A stretch of DNA of 41,003 nt, taken from contig WNDP01000021.1 of the NCBI GenBank assembly GCA_009912575.1, positions 1-41,003 of the forward strand, in the 5' to 3' direction. Numbering within the stretch: the first letter of the stretch is position 1; the number at the start of each line of letters is the position of its first letter. Below, piece by piece: positions 7,944 to 15,882 of the stretch. The position numbers were made by a program, and so were the translations under genes. A model generated the notes under the pieces. That model ran no database searches. It saw only the letters and a list, made by a program, of their open reading frames with translations, and was not told the origin of the DNA. Source of the stretch: Acinetobacter bereziniae. GTDB lineage: Bacteria; Pseudomonadota; Gammaproteobacteria; Pseudomonadales; Moraxellaceae.

Positions 7944-8213
7944 TTATTCACTCATTAAACCGTGAGCTTTTAACTTTTTGCGTAAAGTTCCGCGGTTTAG
8001 TCCGAGAATCTCAGCAGCGCGTGTCTGATTCCCGCGTGTATATTCTAGAACGACAGATAAAAGAGGTTTCTCCATTTCTGCTAGCACCATATCGTACACT
8101 TGAGATGGTTGCTCACCTTGCAATTGTGCAAAATAGTGACGAACTGCGCGATCTACGTGAATACGAAGAGCGACATCAGATTGTGCAGTAAAAATAGGAG
8201 ATTTGCTATTCAT
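7944..8213 (-). CDS. fis: Fis-family DNA-binding protein
   Basis: Nucleoid-associated protein of the Fis family, 89 residues against 98 in E. coli. The C-terminal helix-turn-helix is clear: [20 protein letters not shown] followed by [17 protein letters not shown] (about 50-86), close to the E. coli [20 protein letters not shown] pattern. The N-terminal part ([20 protein letters not shown]) should form the dimer helices. Fis bends DNA and adjusts transcription of growth-related genes; targets here are not known. The ATG at 8213 has no strong ribosome binding site, and the long leader upstream contains several hairpins. An overlapping plus-strand reading frame at 7913-8191 is a shadow. Confidence 0.93.
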   Translation of the reverse strand: MNSKSPIFTAQSDVALRIHVDRAVRHYFAQLQGEQPSQVYDMVLAEMEKPLLSVVLEYTRGNQTRAAEILGLNRGTLRKKLKAHGLMSE

Positions 8214-8545
8214 GCGAGTTAATCCGAAAAATCAAAATATTGCTTGGGTAAAGCAATATAAATGTGGTCTAAAAAAATCTGAGCCCCGTTTTAGATCCTA
8301 AAACGGTTGGCTCTAAAACAAGAACAATTAGCTTGCCACAAATCGTCGAGTTGAGTGAAAAATAAGCGTAACAATAGATTAATATTTGTTACAACACTCT
8401 TTTAAACAAAAAAATGTTCTACATGCGCGATATTGAATATAAAGCACATAACAAAACAGTAGTTTTTGTGAAAAATTGCGAGGAGTTTGCAGGACAAAGC
8501 TTTCGTGGCGCGTATGATAGCATTGTCTAAGAAAAAATGAGCAAG
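8214..8545 (-). other. Long structured leader upstream of fis
   Basis: About 330 bases without a protein gene. Three hairpins can be drawn in the minus-strand RNA: gtaacaa/ttgttac (8368-8374 with 8386-8392), the terminator at 8281-8313, and attgctt/aagcaat (8239-8245 with 8251-8257) close to the fis start. Near 8505-8512 a TATCAT-like -10 reads in the fis direction (minus strand ...AATGCTATCATACG...), so a transcript could start there and cover this whole stretch, either as a leader or as a small RNA ending at the internal terminator. Confidence 0.5.
8269..8313 (-). terminator. Rho-independent terminator inside the fis leader
   Basis: On the minus strand GAGCC (8313-8309) and CGTTTTAG (8305-8298) pair with CTAAAACG (8294-8287) and GGCTC (8285-8281), with a small internal bulge. 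This is followed by AGATTTTTTTAGA. It is a complete intrinsic terminator 56 bases before the fis ATG and almost 300 bases after the preceding gene, which has its own hairpin. It is therefore placed to attenuate fis or to end a small RNA. Confidence 0.75.
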
Positions 8546-8577
8546 AAAACTACATTTTTTTATTTTTTTGTAGTTTT
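8546..8577 (-). terminator. AT-rich hairpin after the DUF3426 gene
   Basis: aaaactaca (8546-8554) pairs with tgtagtttt (8569-8577) around an all-A/T loop, nine bases after the stop codon at 8586. It probably ends the prmA / DUF3426 transcript, though the stem is AT-rich and may be weak. Confidence 0.55.
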
Positions 8578-8585
8578 TTTCAATT

Positions 8586-9443
8586 TTATGGATGAATGAC
8601 GTCTATTTGATACTCATCAAAACTTTTTCTGGACTCTGTAATCACAAATTTAAAAGGATATGGGCTATTTTGAGGAATTCGTTTAATCCCGATTAAGCTT
8701 TTAATTAAATAATCCTCAGCAGGGATGGCATAAGTCTTGACCACTTTGTCATCTGATTTAAGCGTGACCTTTAAAATAGGGAGCTCTAAACTTTTAGAGT
8801 ATTCATTATTAATCTGACCGGTAAACTGCGTTTGTTGTGAATCTATTGCGCGGACTTTGAGATTACTTATCACAATATGCTTATAGCGTTGATCAACTGT
8901 ATCACAATGGAACACTGAACAGGCCTTGGTAAAAATACTATTTATAACAGGGTAGCGGTCAGTGAGATTCGGGTTAAACCAAACGATTTGAAACAACAGA
9001 ATACTTAATAGTGAAAGATTGATAATACTCCATGCCAAATAATATAGAGTGCTTTTGGGTTTGAGCAGATCATCGCCTTTATTGTTTAAACCTTTAGATA
9101 AGTTCAAGCTAGGGATAGTATGTACAGGTTCATTGTTAAAGTAATTCAAGTTGTTTAAGTAGGTTCTTAAATCAATATTTGAATGCTCAACTTTTCGATT
9201 GAATATATCAAGGACACTGGTCTCAGTCTGTCGCCTAGTCGCAGGTTGTGCGTCTAGTTGCACATTATCAGTTTCTGTAGCTGAAACAGATTCAGTGGGA
9301 GGATTAATCTGTAGATGTACCAGCGCATTAAAGTTATGACCACATTTTGGACAACAAACCATACCCTGCGCAACAGTAAGCTGTGTAACTGACACTTTAT
9401 AAATTGAAGCACAATTAGGGCAGCGGGTTTGTTTTTCAGCCAT
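8586..9443 (-). CDS. Zinc-ribbon, DUF3426 single-pass membrane protein
   Basis: The 285-residue product begins with an MJ0042-type zinc ribbon, CPNC at about 8-11 and CPKCG at about 31-35. A polar linker (about 45-130) follows, then one membrane segment (about 138-155, WSIINLSLLSILLFQIVWF) and a C-terminal DUF3426 domain of beta strands that should lie outside the membrane. Such proteins are typically encoded beside prmA and fis in gamma-proteobacteria, as here; their function is unknown. It starts 21 bases after prmA and is probably cotranscribed with it. Confidence 0.85.
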   Translation of the reverse strand: MAEKQTRCPNCASIYKVSVTQLTVAQGMVCCPKCGHNFNALVHLQINPPTESVSATETDNVQLDAQPATRRQTETSVLDIFNRKVEHSNIDLRTYLNNLNYFNNEPVHTIPSLNLSKGLNNKGDDLLKPKSTLYYLAWSIINLSLLSILLFQIVWFNPNLTDRYPVINSIFTKACSVFHCDTVDQRYKHIVISNLKVRAIDSQQTQFTGQINNEYSKSLELPILKVTLKSDDKVVKTYAIPAEDYLIKSLIGIKRIPQNSPYPFKFVITESRKSFDEYQIDVIHP

Positions 9444-9464
9444 AGATAGTTAAATATTCATAGA

Positions 9465-10367
9465 TTAAAATTTCTTACGCGAACCAGAAATTCTGCACCA
9501 GTTTTCTTCGCGTTTCTCTACCTCTACTATATCAAAAAATTCAGAATAAACACTAGAAACATCAGCAATTTGTTCTTCAATTACACCCGCAAGTGCGAAC
9601 TCTCCCTCAGATTTAATTAAAGTTGAGAATTCCTCAGCAAGGGACATAAGTGGTCCTGCAAGAATATTTGCAACCAACACGTCAGCTTGTTGGGTTTTAA
9701 ACGCTTCATTAAACTGTTCTGGTAAACCGACATAAAGGTTTTCTAGTACACCATTAAGTTCAGCATTTTGTTGCGTCGCTAAAACTGCTTGCGGGTCGAT
9801 ATCTGTTGCATAAACTTTTTTAGCACCTAATAACAATGCTGCAACACCCAAGATGCCTGAGCCACAACCGTAATCAATCACAACTTTATCTTTGACATCT
9901 GTTTTACCTAACCATTGCAGGCAAAGGAAAGTTGAAGCATGATTCCCTGTACCAAAGGCTAAGCCTGGATCAAGTTTGATATTGACAGCATCTGCTTCAG
10001 GAGGTTCTAACCACTCAGGTACGATCCAGTATTTTTCACCAATTTGAATAGGTTCGTAGTAGTCCATCCAAGAACGTTCCCAAACTTGGTCTTCAAGGAA
10101 CTCACTTTTCATTGGTGCGGTTGGCAGTTGAGTACCAATAAATGTTTCTAAAGCGGCTACATCGATTTCTTCATGATCTTCTTGAGCGTAAATACCTGTA
10201 ACAATGACTTTATTCCATAAAGGCGTTTCACCTGGAAGTGGTTCGAGTAAGTCTTGGTTCTCAGCATCATCGAGTGTCACACTCACAGCGCCTAGAGAAC
10301 TCAATAAAGTTTCAGTAAAATCAACTTGAGCTTGTTCTACTGTAATATGAATTTGTAACCACTTCAC
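9465..10367 (-). CDS. prmA: Ribosomal protein L11 methyltransferase PrmA
   Basis: SAM-dependent enzyme that trimethylates amino groups of ribosomal protein L11. The 300 residues include an N-terminal substrate-recognition domain (about 1-95), then the Rossmann methyltransferase with motif [21 protein letters not shown] (about 163-182), the acidic loop YATDID, and the family motif VANILAGPL (about 231-239). [20 protein letters not shown] and GTGNHAST precede the SAM site, as in E. coli PrmA. The C-terminus ENWCRISG is also typical. Confidence 0.95.
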   Translation of the reverse strand: MKWLQIHITVEQAQVDFTETLLSSLGAVSVTLDDAENQDLLEPLPGETPLWNKVIVTGIYAQEDHEEIDVAALETFIGTQLPTAPMKSEFLEDQVWERSWMDYYEPIQIGEKYWIVPEWLEPPEADAVNIKLDPGLAFGTGNHASTFLCLQWLGKTDVKDKVVIDYGCGSGILGVAALLLGAKKVYATDIDPQAVLATQQNAELNGVLENLYVGLPEQFNEAFKTQQADVLVANILAGPLMSLAEEFSTLIKSEGEFALAGVIEEQIADVSSVYSEFFDIVEVEKREENWCRISGSRKKF

Positions 10368-10444
10368 GGGAAAGACCTAAATCGTTTTTTAAAGTCAATA
10401 TTGTAGCGGAAACTGGTAAGTTGCCTAGCTTCAAGACAAAATAA

Positions 10445-10470
10445 AAGGTGGATGTATCAACATCCACCTT
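10445..10470 (-). terminator. Terminator of the broken symporter gene
   Basis: aaggtggatgt (10445-10455), loop atca, acatccacctt (10460-10470): a perfect 11-base stem. On the minus strand it is followed by TTATTTTG. It lies 20 bases after the symporter stop. Confidence 0.8.
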
Positions 10471-10489
10471 AAATTCACCGTATATTTAA

Positions 10490-11401
10490 TTAAGCACGTT
10501 CAATGCTGGGGTCGCTTGTTGTATGCCTTGAGATTAATGTACCAAATATTGCAGCAAAAATATACATAAAGATGGAATACACAGCAGCAGGCATCGCTAC
10601 AGTTGAATTTGCCATGACCGTTAATGCTATCGTCATCGCCAAAGTACTGTTATGGATGCCTATTTCAAAAGCACAAGCACGTGCTTGAGCACTATTTATA
10701 CCTAATAATCTTGGAACAAAGGAACAAAATAACCGATAAGCAAACTGCAAATACAGAAAATCACGGTCGCCAAGCCGACTTGGGTGAGATATTCCAAAAT
10801 ATGCGCGCGCTCTTTGGTAATGGCGCCAATGATGATCAGCACCAAAAAAACCACAGAGAAAATACGCAAAGGTTTATTTAACTTCTCAGTAAAATGAAAA
10901 ATGAGGTGCATAATGTCGAATCAGCATACCAATACATACAGGAACTAAAATGATTGCAAAAACCTGAATAATCTTGCTGAACTGCATACTGATTTGTTGT
11001 CCATCGTTCATAAAATACTGGATGGAGAAGTTAACAATCAACGGTAGAGTAAATGCCACGATAACAGAATTAATTGCAGTCAAGGTAATATTCAGGGCAA
11101 TGTCGCCTTTAAACAGATAACTAAATAGATTGGCGGTACTTCCACCTGGTGATGCGGCAAGCAACATTAGCCCAACTGCAAGTACCAACTGCAAGTAAAG
11201 GTGGTAGCGCAAGAACTTTACAAATGATAAATGCGATACGATACCCACCAAAAGCACCAATTGACAAAATAATGCAATCAAAACTGCTTTAGGGTGTTTT
11301 GATACCCGAGCAAAATCTTTCGGAGTGAGTTCTAAGCCTAAACCAATCATAATGATGGCAAGGGCGAGGGGAAGCATGATGGTGATTATCCCTGAATCCA
11401 T
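10490..11401 (-). pseudogene. Bile-acid:sodium-symporter-like (BASS) protein, two frameshifts
   Basis: Three successive minus-strand frames (10886-11401, about 10702-10900, 10490-about 10720) together make one BASS/SBF-type transporter of about 300 residues with many hydrophobic helices. Landmarks are the N-terminal IMIGLGLELTPKDF, the core ASPGGSTANLFSYLFKGDIA, and the late GINSAQARACAFEIGIHNST. The first break is near 10893, where a T run (CATTTTTCATTTT) seems to have gained one base. The second is an exact tandem copy of ggaacaaa at 10713-10720 and 10721-10728; removing one copy restores GYFVPRLLGINSA. A good AAGGATG ribosome binding site precedes the ATG. As it stands only the first 171 residues can be made. 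The substrate is not predictable. Confidence 0.85.
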
Positions 11402-11646
11402 AGTTTCATCCTTTTTGTTTTTTTAAATCATTTAAATATGTGAATATTCCTTACTCAAATCGAGTGTAATCGAAACAATCAAAATAGAAAAATAAAAAAT
11501 GTGACTGACGAAAATTTATAGTTATCTTTTTGGCGAAAGTTGTAGAAGTGGTCTTAAACGCAAATAAATACAATATTTTATATTTAAACTGAGTCAGTTT
11601 GAGTTCGAGTAATGAGTCGATAAATTAAACATAAAGTCTGAATATA
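11402..11646. other. Gene-free interval upstream of the symporter
   Basis: Together with the next terminator this forms a 364-base gap (11402-11765). It should hold the symporter promoter. I see AT-rich DNA and no convincing ORF with a ribosome binding site, repeat or RNA gene. Confidence 0.4.
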
Positions 11647-11677
11647 AAAAGAGATCCCGTTAAACGGAATCTCTTTT
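11647..11677 (-). terminator. Terminator after the small secreted Ala/Pro-rich protein
   Basis: aaaagagat (11647-11655) pairs with atctctttt (11669-11677). An inner ccgt/acgg stem is joined by a G-U pair in the minus-strand RNA, and a T-rich tail (TTTTATATT) follows. It is about 90 bases after the stop of the gene at 11766. Confidence 0.7.
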
Positions 11678-11765
11678 GATCTCAACATTTGTCCATTTTT
11701 CGACATAGATGAATGAAGTTATCACTCACTTCATCAAGATAAGAGAAGTGTTGAGTTTGAGGAAA

Positions 11766-12191
11766 TTATTGAGCTTGAATTGGATCTTCGCTTGGTACAG
11801 CTTGACTAGGTTGCTCAACTGCTGGCTGTTCTGCTTGAGAAGCGTCATTGGTTGCAGGTGCATCAGCACTTGCAGGAGCTGCTTGTTCAACCGCCGGACG
11901 ATTTTCCATCGCTGGCTCTGGTGCTGCGGCAGCACCTGTTGTGTTACTGCCTGCTGGTGGTGCAGGGAAGCTAAATTGAAGCTTACCATTTTCATTCGGT
12001 TCACACGTACCATTAAAAGTTACACCTTTATTGGCATAAGTGACCCAATCACCTTGCTTTTTCTTAGCACAAACCTGAATTTGCTTTTTCACTTCAGCTT
12101 TGCTGGTGTTCTCGTCAGCAGCATGAGCAAAACCAATTGCCATACAACTCAACACTGAAGCCGTCATCATCTTAGACAATGTATTTTTCAT
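11766..12191 (-). CDS. Small exported Ala/Pro/Glu-rich hypothetical protein
   Basis: I place the start at the ATG at 12191 (MKNTLSKMMTASVLSCMAIG), preceded by AAGGAA seven bases upstream; the longer open frame to 12308 adds a tail with no family look. The 141-residue product has a signal peptide with likely cleavage after FAHA, then a compact segment of about 60 residues with two cysteines (QVCAKKKQGDW, NGTCEPNENG). A low-complexity tail rich in Ala, Pro, Glu and Gln makes up roughly the last 70 residues. The tail resembles envelope-exposed disordered regions. Function unknown. Its start is divergent from mnmG. Confidence 0.75.
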   Translation of the reverse strand: MKNTLSKMMTASVLSCMAIGFAHAADENTSKAEVKKQIQVCAKKKQGDWVTYANKGVTFNGTCEPNENGKLQFSFPAPPAGSNTTGAAAAPEPAMENRPAVEQAAPASADAPATNDASQAEQPAVEQPSQAVPSEDPIQAQ

Positions 12192-12403
12192 AATCGTATT
12201 CCTTGTATTCATGATGGAAAATTTAATTATCAGAGTGATTCTCATGGTATAGCGGTTTTTTGCTAAGTTAAATTCGATTTGTAGGGACTTACTGAAACGA
12301 AGTGTCAATTTATGTTGCCTATGTATCTAAATGTTTAATTGGAAATAAGTGTGATTTGTGAGATAAATTTTTGTAAAACCGCCTAAAACTGGCCGTAAAA
12401 TTT

Positions 12404-12412
12404 TGCTATAAT
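12404..12412 (+). promoter_or_regulatory. Extended -10 promoter of mnmG
   Basis: TGCTATAAT (12404-12412) is a perfect extended -10 element, 35 bases before the mnmG start; an extended -10 can work without a good -35, and the region 17 bases upstream (taaaac) is poor. The transcript would have a short leader. Confidence 0.65.
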
Positions 12413-12446
12413 TTCCTGTCATTCTTTTATCTCTCATTTTATCACT

Positions 12447-14327
12447 ATGCATTATCCTAAAGTTTACGATGTCATTGTTATCGGTGGCGGTCACGCAGGT
12501 ACGGAAGCAGCACTTGCTGCGGCGCGTATGGGTCGACAGACTCTGCTTTTGACTCATAACATTGAGACTTTAGGTCAGATGAGCTGTAACCCTGCTATTG
12601 GTGGGATTGGTAAATCTCATCTAGTACGTGAAATCGATGCTTTGGGTGGTGCGATGGCACTTGCTGCCGATAAAGGCGGTATCCAGTTCCGTATCTTGAA
12701 TTCACGTAAAGGTGCGGCCGTACGTGCAACACGTGCTCAAGCTGACCGAATTCGTTATAAAGCTGCAATTCGCCATACTTTGGAAAATCAAGCCAACTTA
12801 GACATCTTCCAGCAAGCGGCCGATGATCTTATTGTTGAAGGCGATACGGTTAAAGGTGTTGTCACTCAAATGGGCATTCGCTTCGATGCGAAAACTGTGG
12901 TGTTAACAACGGGTACATTCTTGGGTGGTGTTATTCACGTTGGATTGAATAATTCATCGGGTGGTCGTGCAGGTGATCCTCCTTCTATTTCTTTGGCTGT
13001 GCGTTTACGTGAATTAAACTTACCAGTGGGGCGTTTAAAAACAGGTACGCCACCACGTATTGATGCTCGTTCAGTTGACTTTTCTGTGATGATCCCGCAA
13101 CCGGGTGACTTCCCATCTCCAACCATGTCATTCATGGGAGATGTGTCTATGCATCCAGAACAGGTGAATTGCTATATTACGCATACCAACGAACGTACCC
13201 ATGACATTATTCGTGGTGGCTTAGATCGCTCGCCAATGTATACTGGTGTGATTGAAGGGGTAGGTCCACGTTACTGTCCATCTATCGAAGACAAAATTCA
13301 TAAATTCGCAGATAAAGACTCGCATCAAGTTTTCTTAGAACCTGAAGGCTTAGACACCCATGAGCTTTATCCAAATGGTATTTCTACATCATTGCCATTT
13401 GATGTTCAGTTTGAATTGGTACGTTCAATCCGCGGTATGGAAAATGCACATATCCTCCGCCCTGGTTATGCGATTGAATACGATTATTTCAATCCGCAAT
13501 CGTTAAAATTCTCTTTGGAAACAAAATCCATCAATAACCTGTATTTTGCTGGTCAGATCAATGGCACGACAGGCTATGAAGAAGCTGGCGCTCAAGGTTT
13601 ATTGGCAGGTCTAAATGCTGCACGTCGTGCTTGGGATCAAGAACAATGGACACCAAAACGTGATGAAGCCTATATGGGTGTTTTGGTTGATGACTTGATC
13701 ACTTTAGGTACAAAAGAACCCTACCGTATGTTTACCTCACGTGCAGAATACCGTTTGATGCTTCGTGAAGATAATGCAGATCAACGCTTAACATCTATCG
13801 GTCGTGAAATGGGCTTGGTTGACGATGAGCGTTGGGCTGCATATTGTGAAAAAATGGAAGCAGTCGAAAAAGAAACAGGTCGTTTACAGCACCTGTGGGC
13901 TGCACCAAATAATCCAATGGGTAAAAAGTTTGTTGAAATGACAGGTGCAGATCTTTCTAAAGAATGTTCTGCGATTGATTTGTTGAAACGTCCAAATATT
14001 AATTTCTCACAAATTGCTGAATTAACTGGCTCTGAAGTATCTGCATTTGTGGGCGAGCAAATCGAAATTGCGGTGAAATACGCGGGCTATATCAACCGTC
14101 AGCAAGAAGATGTTGCACAAATGAAGCGTTTGGAAGATACAAGAATTCCTGCTGATTTTGACTATGATGCTGTTTCAGGGCTTTCTCTTGAAATTACCAT
14201 GAAACTTAAAAGTGTATTGCCAGAAACACTTGCACAAGCAAGCCGTATCCCGGGTGTAACACCTGCAGCAGTTCAATTGGTGATGATTACGATTCGTAAG
14301 CATAATCAAACAAAAAAATCAGCATAA
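12447..14327 (+). CDS. mnmG: tRNA uridine-5-carboxymethylaminomethyl enzyme MnmG (GidA)
   Basis: FAD-dependent partner of MnmE; together they install (carboxymethyl)aminomethyl groups at the wobble U34 of certain tRNAs. The 626 residues match the family length of about 630. The N-terminal FAD site is [21 protein letters not shown] (about 9-29), followed by [29 protein letters not shown] and [20 protein letters not shown] near residue 370. The C-terminal part includes [10 protein letters not shown] and [11 protein letters not shown]. It is followed by a strong terminator and is probably a single-gene transcript. Confidence 0.97.
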   Translation: MHYPKVYDVIVIGGGHAGTEAALAAARMGRQTLLLTHNIETLGQMSCNPAIGGIGKSHLVREIDALGGAMALAADKGGIQFRILNSRKGAAVRATRAQADRIRYKAAIRHTLENQANLDIFQQAADDLIVEGDTVKGVVTQMGIRFDAKTVVLTTGTFLGGVIHVGLNNSSGGRAGDPPSISLAVRLRELNLPVGRLKTGTPPRIDARSVDFSVMIPQPGDFPSPTMSFMGDVSMHPEQVNCYITHTNERTHDIIRGGLDRSPMYTGVIEGVGPRYCPSIEDKIHKFADKDSHQVFLEPEGLDTHELYPNGISTSLPFDVQFELVRSIRGMENAHILRPGYAIEYDYFNPQSLKFSLETKSINNLYFAGQINGTTGYEEAGAQGLLAGLNAARRAWDQEQWTPKRDEAYMGVLVDDLITLGTKEPYRMFTSRAEYRLMLREDNADQRLTSIGREMGLVDDERWAAYCEKMEAVEKETGRLQHLWAAPNNPMGKKFVEMTGADLSKECSAIDLLKRPNINFSQIAELTGSEVSAFVGEQIEIAVKYAGYINRQQEDVAQMKRLEDTRIPADFDYDAVSGLSLEITMKLKSVLPETLAQASRIPGVTPAAVQLVMITIRKHNQTKKSA

Positions 14328-14343
14328 GTTTTAATCCTCGAAG

Positions 14344-14364
14344 AAGCCCGCTTAATGCGGGCTT
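14344..14364 (+). terminator. Rho-independent terminator of mnmG
   Basis: aagcccgc (14344-14351), loop ttaat, gcgggctt (14357-14364), followed by tttt; it begins 17 bases after the stop codon. Confidence 0.9.
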
Positions 14365-14452
14365 TTTTATTATAAAAAGAATCTATTGTAGATTGTTGAA
14401 AATATATGGTCTTTATGACAATATAAAATAAATCGTCAGTTACGAGAACAAT

Positions 14453-15391
14453 ATGAACAAGCAAGATCGAATCAAAGGCGCAATTTATGGCTTATTGGTC
14501 GGAGATGCAGTCGGGGTACCTTATGAGTTTAACTTAGCTGAGCAGTTACCCAAATATGATCATATTGATATGCTTCCACCTGCATATTTTTCTAAAACAT
14601 ATCCTGAGATTCCGATTGGAACATGGTCAGATGATGGGGCACAAGCGCTGAGTCTGCTGGATTCGCTCTTGTATAAGCATAAAATGGATGCAGAAGATCT
14701 CATGAAGCGGCTGTGCAATTGGTATCAATATGGATATATGGCGGTTGACTATCAAGTTTTCGATGTCGGTGTGCAAACTGCTGAATCGATAAGAAAGTAT
14801 TTAATGGGTGTGCCATTATCTGTAGTTGCTAAAAATGATGAACATGCCAATGGTAATGGTTCACTTATGCGTGTATTACCCTTGGCATTGTGGCATCAAG
14901 GTTCAGATCAACAGTTAATTGAGGATGCTTATACCCAATCCCATATCACCCATGCACATCTAAGGTCAAAGGTGTGTTGTGCTTTATATTGTTTATGGGC
15001 TAGATCAATTTTAAACGGATTAGATATTGAACCTGCATGGTCAGATGCAGTTGCAAAATTACGGTGCTATTTGCGAGAACGACCAGAAGATTTGCAACAG
15101 CTTGAGTTACACATTCGCCCTGACGAATTCGCTCAGGGGACAGGGAGTGGGTATGTGGTTGATTGTTTAAATTCAGCTAGATATGCCCTACAACAACAGT
15201 CATATCAAGATGTGATTAAAAGCTCGATTGCACTAGGTAGGGATACCGACACAACAGCATGTGTAGCTGGTGGTATAGCTGGACTGTATTTTGGTTATCA
15301 TGCCATTCCTCAGCCATGGTTGAATCAATTAAGAGGAAAAGAATTGGTTGAACCTTTATTGGAAAAACTCAGTATTCATATCACATCTTAA
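14453..15391 (+). CDS. ADP-ribosylglycohydrolase family protein
   Basis: The 312-residue product has the DraG/ADP-ribosyl-hydrolase layout: N-terminal IKGAIYGLLVGDAVGVPYEF, the first metal-binding motif WSDDGAQAL (about 62-70), HANGNGSLMRVLPLAL in the middle, and the C-terminal metal and substrate motif GRDTDTTACVAGGIAGLYFG (about 263-282). These enzymes are cytoplasmic, bind two Mg2+ or Mn2+ ions, and remove ADP-ribose from proteins or small molecules. The usual SDDT is SDDG here, so one hydroxyl ligand is missing, while the Asp pair and the late DTDT are kept; activity is likely but the substrate is unknown. It stands alone between mnmG and a short ORF. Confidence 0.88.
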   Translation: MNKQDRIKGAIYGLLVGDAVGVPYEFNLAEQLPKYDHIDMLPPAYFSKTYPEIPIGTWSDDGAQALSLLDSLLYKHKMDAEDLMKRLCNWYQYGYMAVDYQVFDVGVQTAESIRKYLMGVPLSVVAKNDEHANGNGSLMRVLPLALWHQGSDQQLIEDAYTQSHITHAHLRSKVCCALYCLWARSILNGLDIEPAWSDAVAKLRCYLRERPEDLQQLELHIRPDEFAQGTGSGYVVDCLNSARYALQQQSYQDVIKSSIALGRDTDTTACVAGGIAGLYFGYHAIPQPWLNQLRGKELVEPLLEKLSIHITS

Positions 15392-15662
15392 AAATGAATA
15401 TTCATGTCAATCGAAAAGCCATTTGAATGATGAAGCTTTGATTTTATCAGTAGATTCATCAAGTGAGCTTATCTCGATAAAGATTTTAGTTGCGTATCTT
15501 ATTGGATTTTTTCTGAGATACATTCGAAATAAATAGATTGAATCTAAGGTTATACAAATAATTCTTAAACAGAATTGGTGAAAAACAAAGCAGTTTTAAT
15601 TATTTTTCAGTTTGAAAAATCGTGGTTATAGTCAACCTACATTCAAACGAGAGGTGGTTACT

Positions 15663-15719
15663 ATGACGATGAAATCAATCCGTTACAACAATGCTGAACT
15701 TGCGTGCTGTATGATGTGA
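15663..15719 (+). CDS. 18-codon ORF ending in Cys-Cys-Met-Met (candidate small peptide)
   Basis: ATG at 15663 opens MTMKSIRYNNAELACCMM and then TGA. A GAGG ribosome binding site (15651-15654) lies eight bases upstream, and a 12-base inverted repeat follows 19 bases after the stop. This arrangement (good start signal, short frame, hairpin) is what a real small gene or a leader peptide would show. No large gene follows on the same strand before 17186. The adjacent cysteines could bind metal or sense oxidation. I do not recognise the peptide, and expression is unproven. Confidence 0.4.
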   Translation: MTMKSIRYNNAELACCMM

Positions 15720-15738
15720 TGTTCAACTTACTCCAATG

Positions 15739-15782
15739 AAAACTCATGTCTTGTGGACATATCAAAATGTGACATGAGTTTT
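15739..15782 (+). terminator. Long inverted repeat after the 18-codon ORF
   Basis: aaaactcatgtc (15739-15750) and gacatgagtttt (15771-15782) are exact reverse complements with a 20-base loop. The right arm ends in tttt followed by aatcag, so it is terminator-like with a short U tail. Confidence 0.55.
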
Positions 15783-15826
15783 AATCAGCCAAAAACAATA
15801 AAATTTAAAAAAATAAGAAAAATAGA

Positions 15827-15850
15827 AAAAAGAGCCGAGAGGCTCTTTTT
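15827..15850 (-). terminator. Terminator of the WYL regulator gene
   Basis: aaaaagagcc (15827-15836), loop gaga, ggctcttttt (15841-15850). It has T runs on both sides and can work on both strands; it lies 33 bases after the WYL stop. Confidence 0.9.
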
Positions 15851-15882
15851 TATTGAGTTATCAAGGTTGAGTTCAAGTTTGA

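Noticed and set aside
7913-8191. 92-codon plus-strand frame opposite fis
   Set aside because: Fis is unmistakable on the minus strand; the plus frame matches no family and has no ribosome binding site.
10503-10881. Plus-strand frames opposite the symporter
   Set aside because: They are antisense to the broken BASS transporter, whose helices and conserved motifs are clear on the minus strand.
11709-12158. 149-codon plus-strand frame opposite the Ala/Pro-rich secreted protein
   Set aside because: Its Cys/Trp/Arg-rich content is the antisense of Ala/Pro/Glu repeats; the minus-strand gene has a signal peptide, ribosome binding site and terminator.
12192-12308. Longer start for the Ala/Pro-rich secreted protein
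   Set aside because: The extension lacks a ribosome binding site and would bury the signal peptide; ATG 12191 has AAGGAA at the right distance.
15348-15536. 62-codon frame overlapping the end of the ADP-ribosylglycohydrolase gene
   Set aside because: It has no ribosome binding site, starts inside the upstream gene and gives no recognisable protein.
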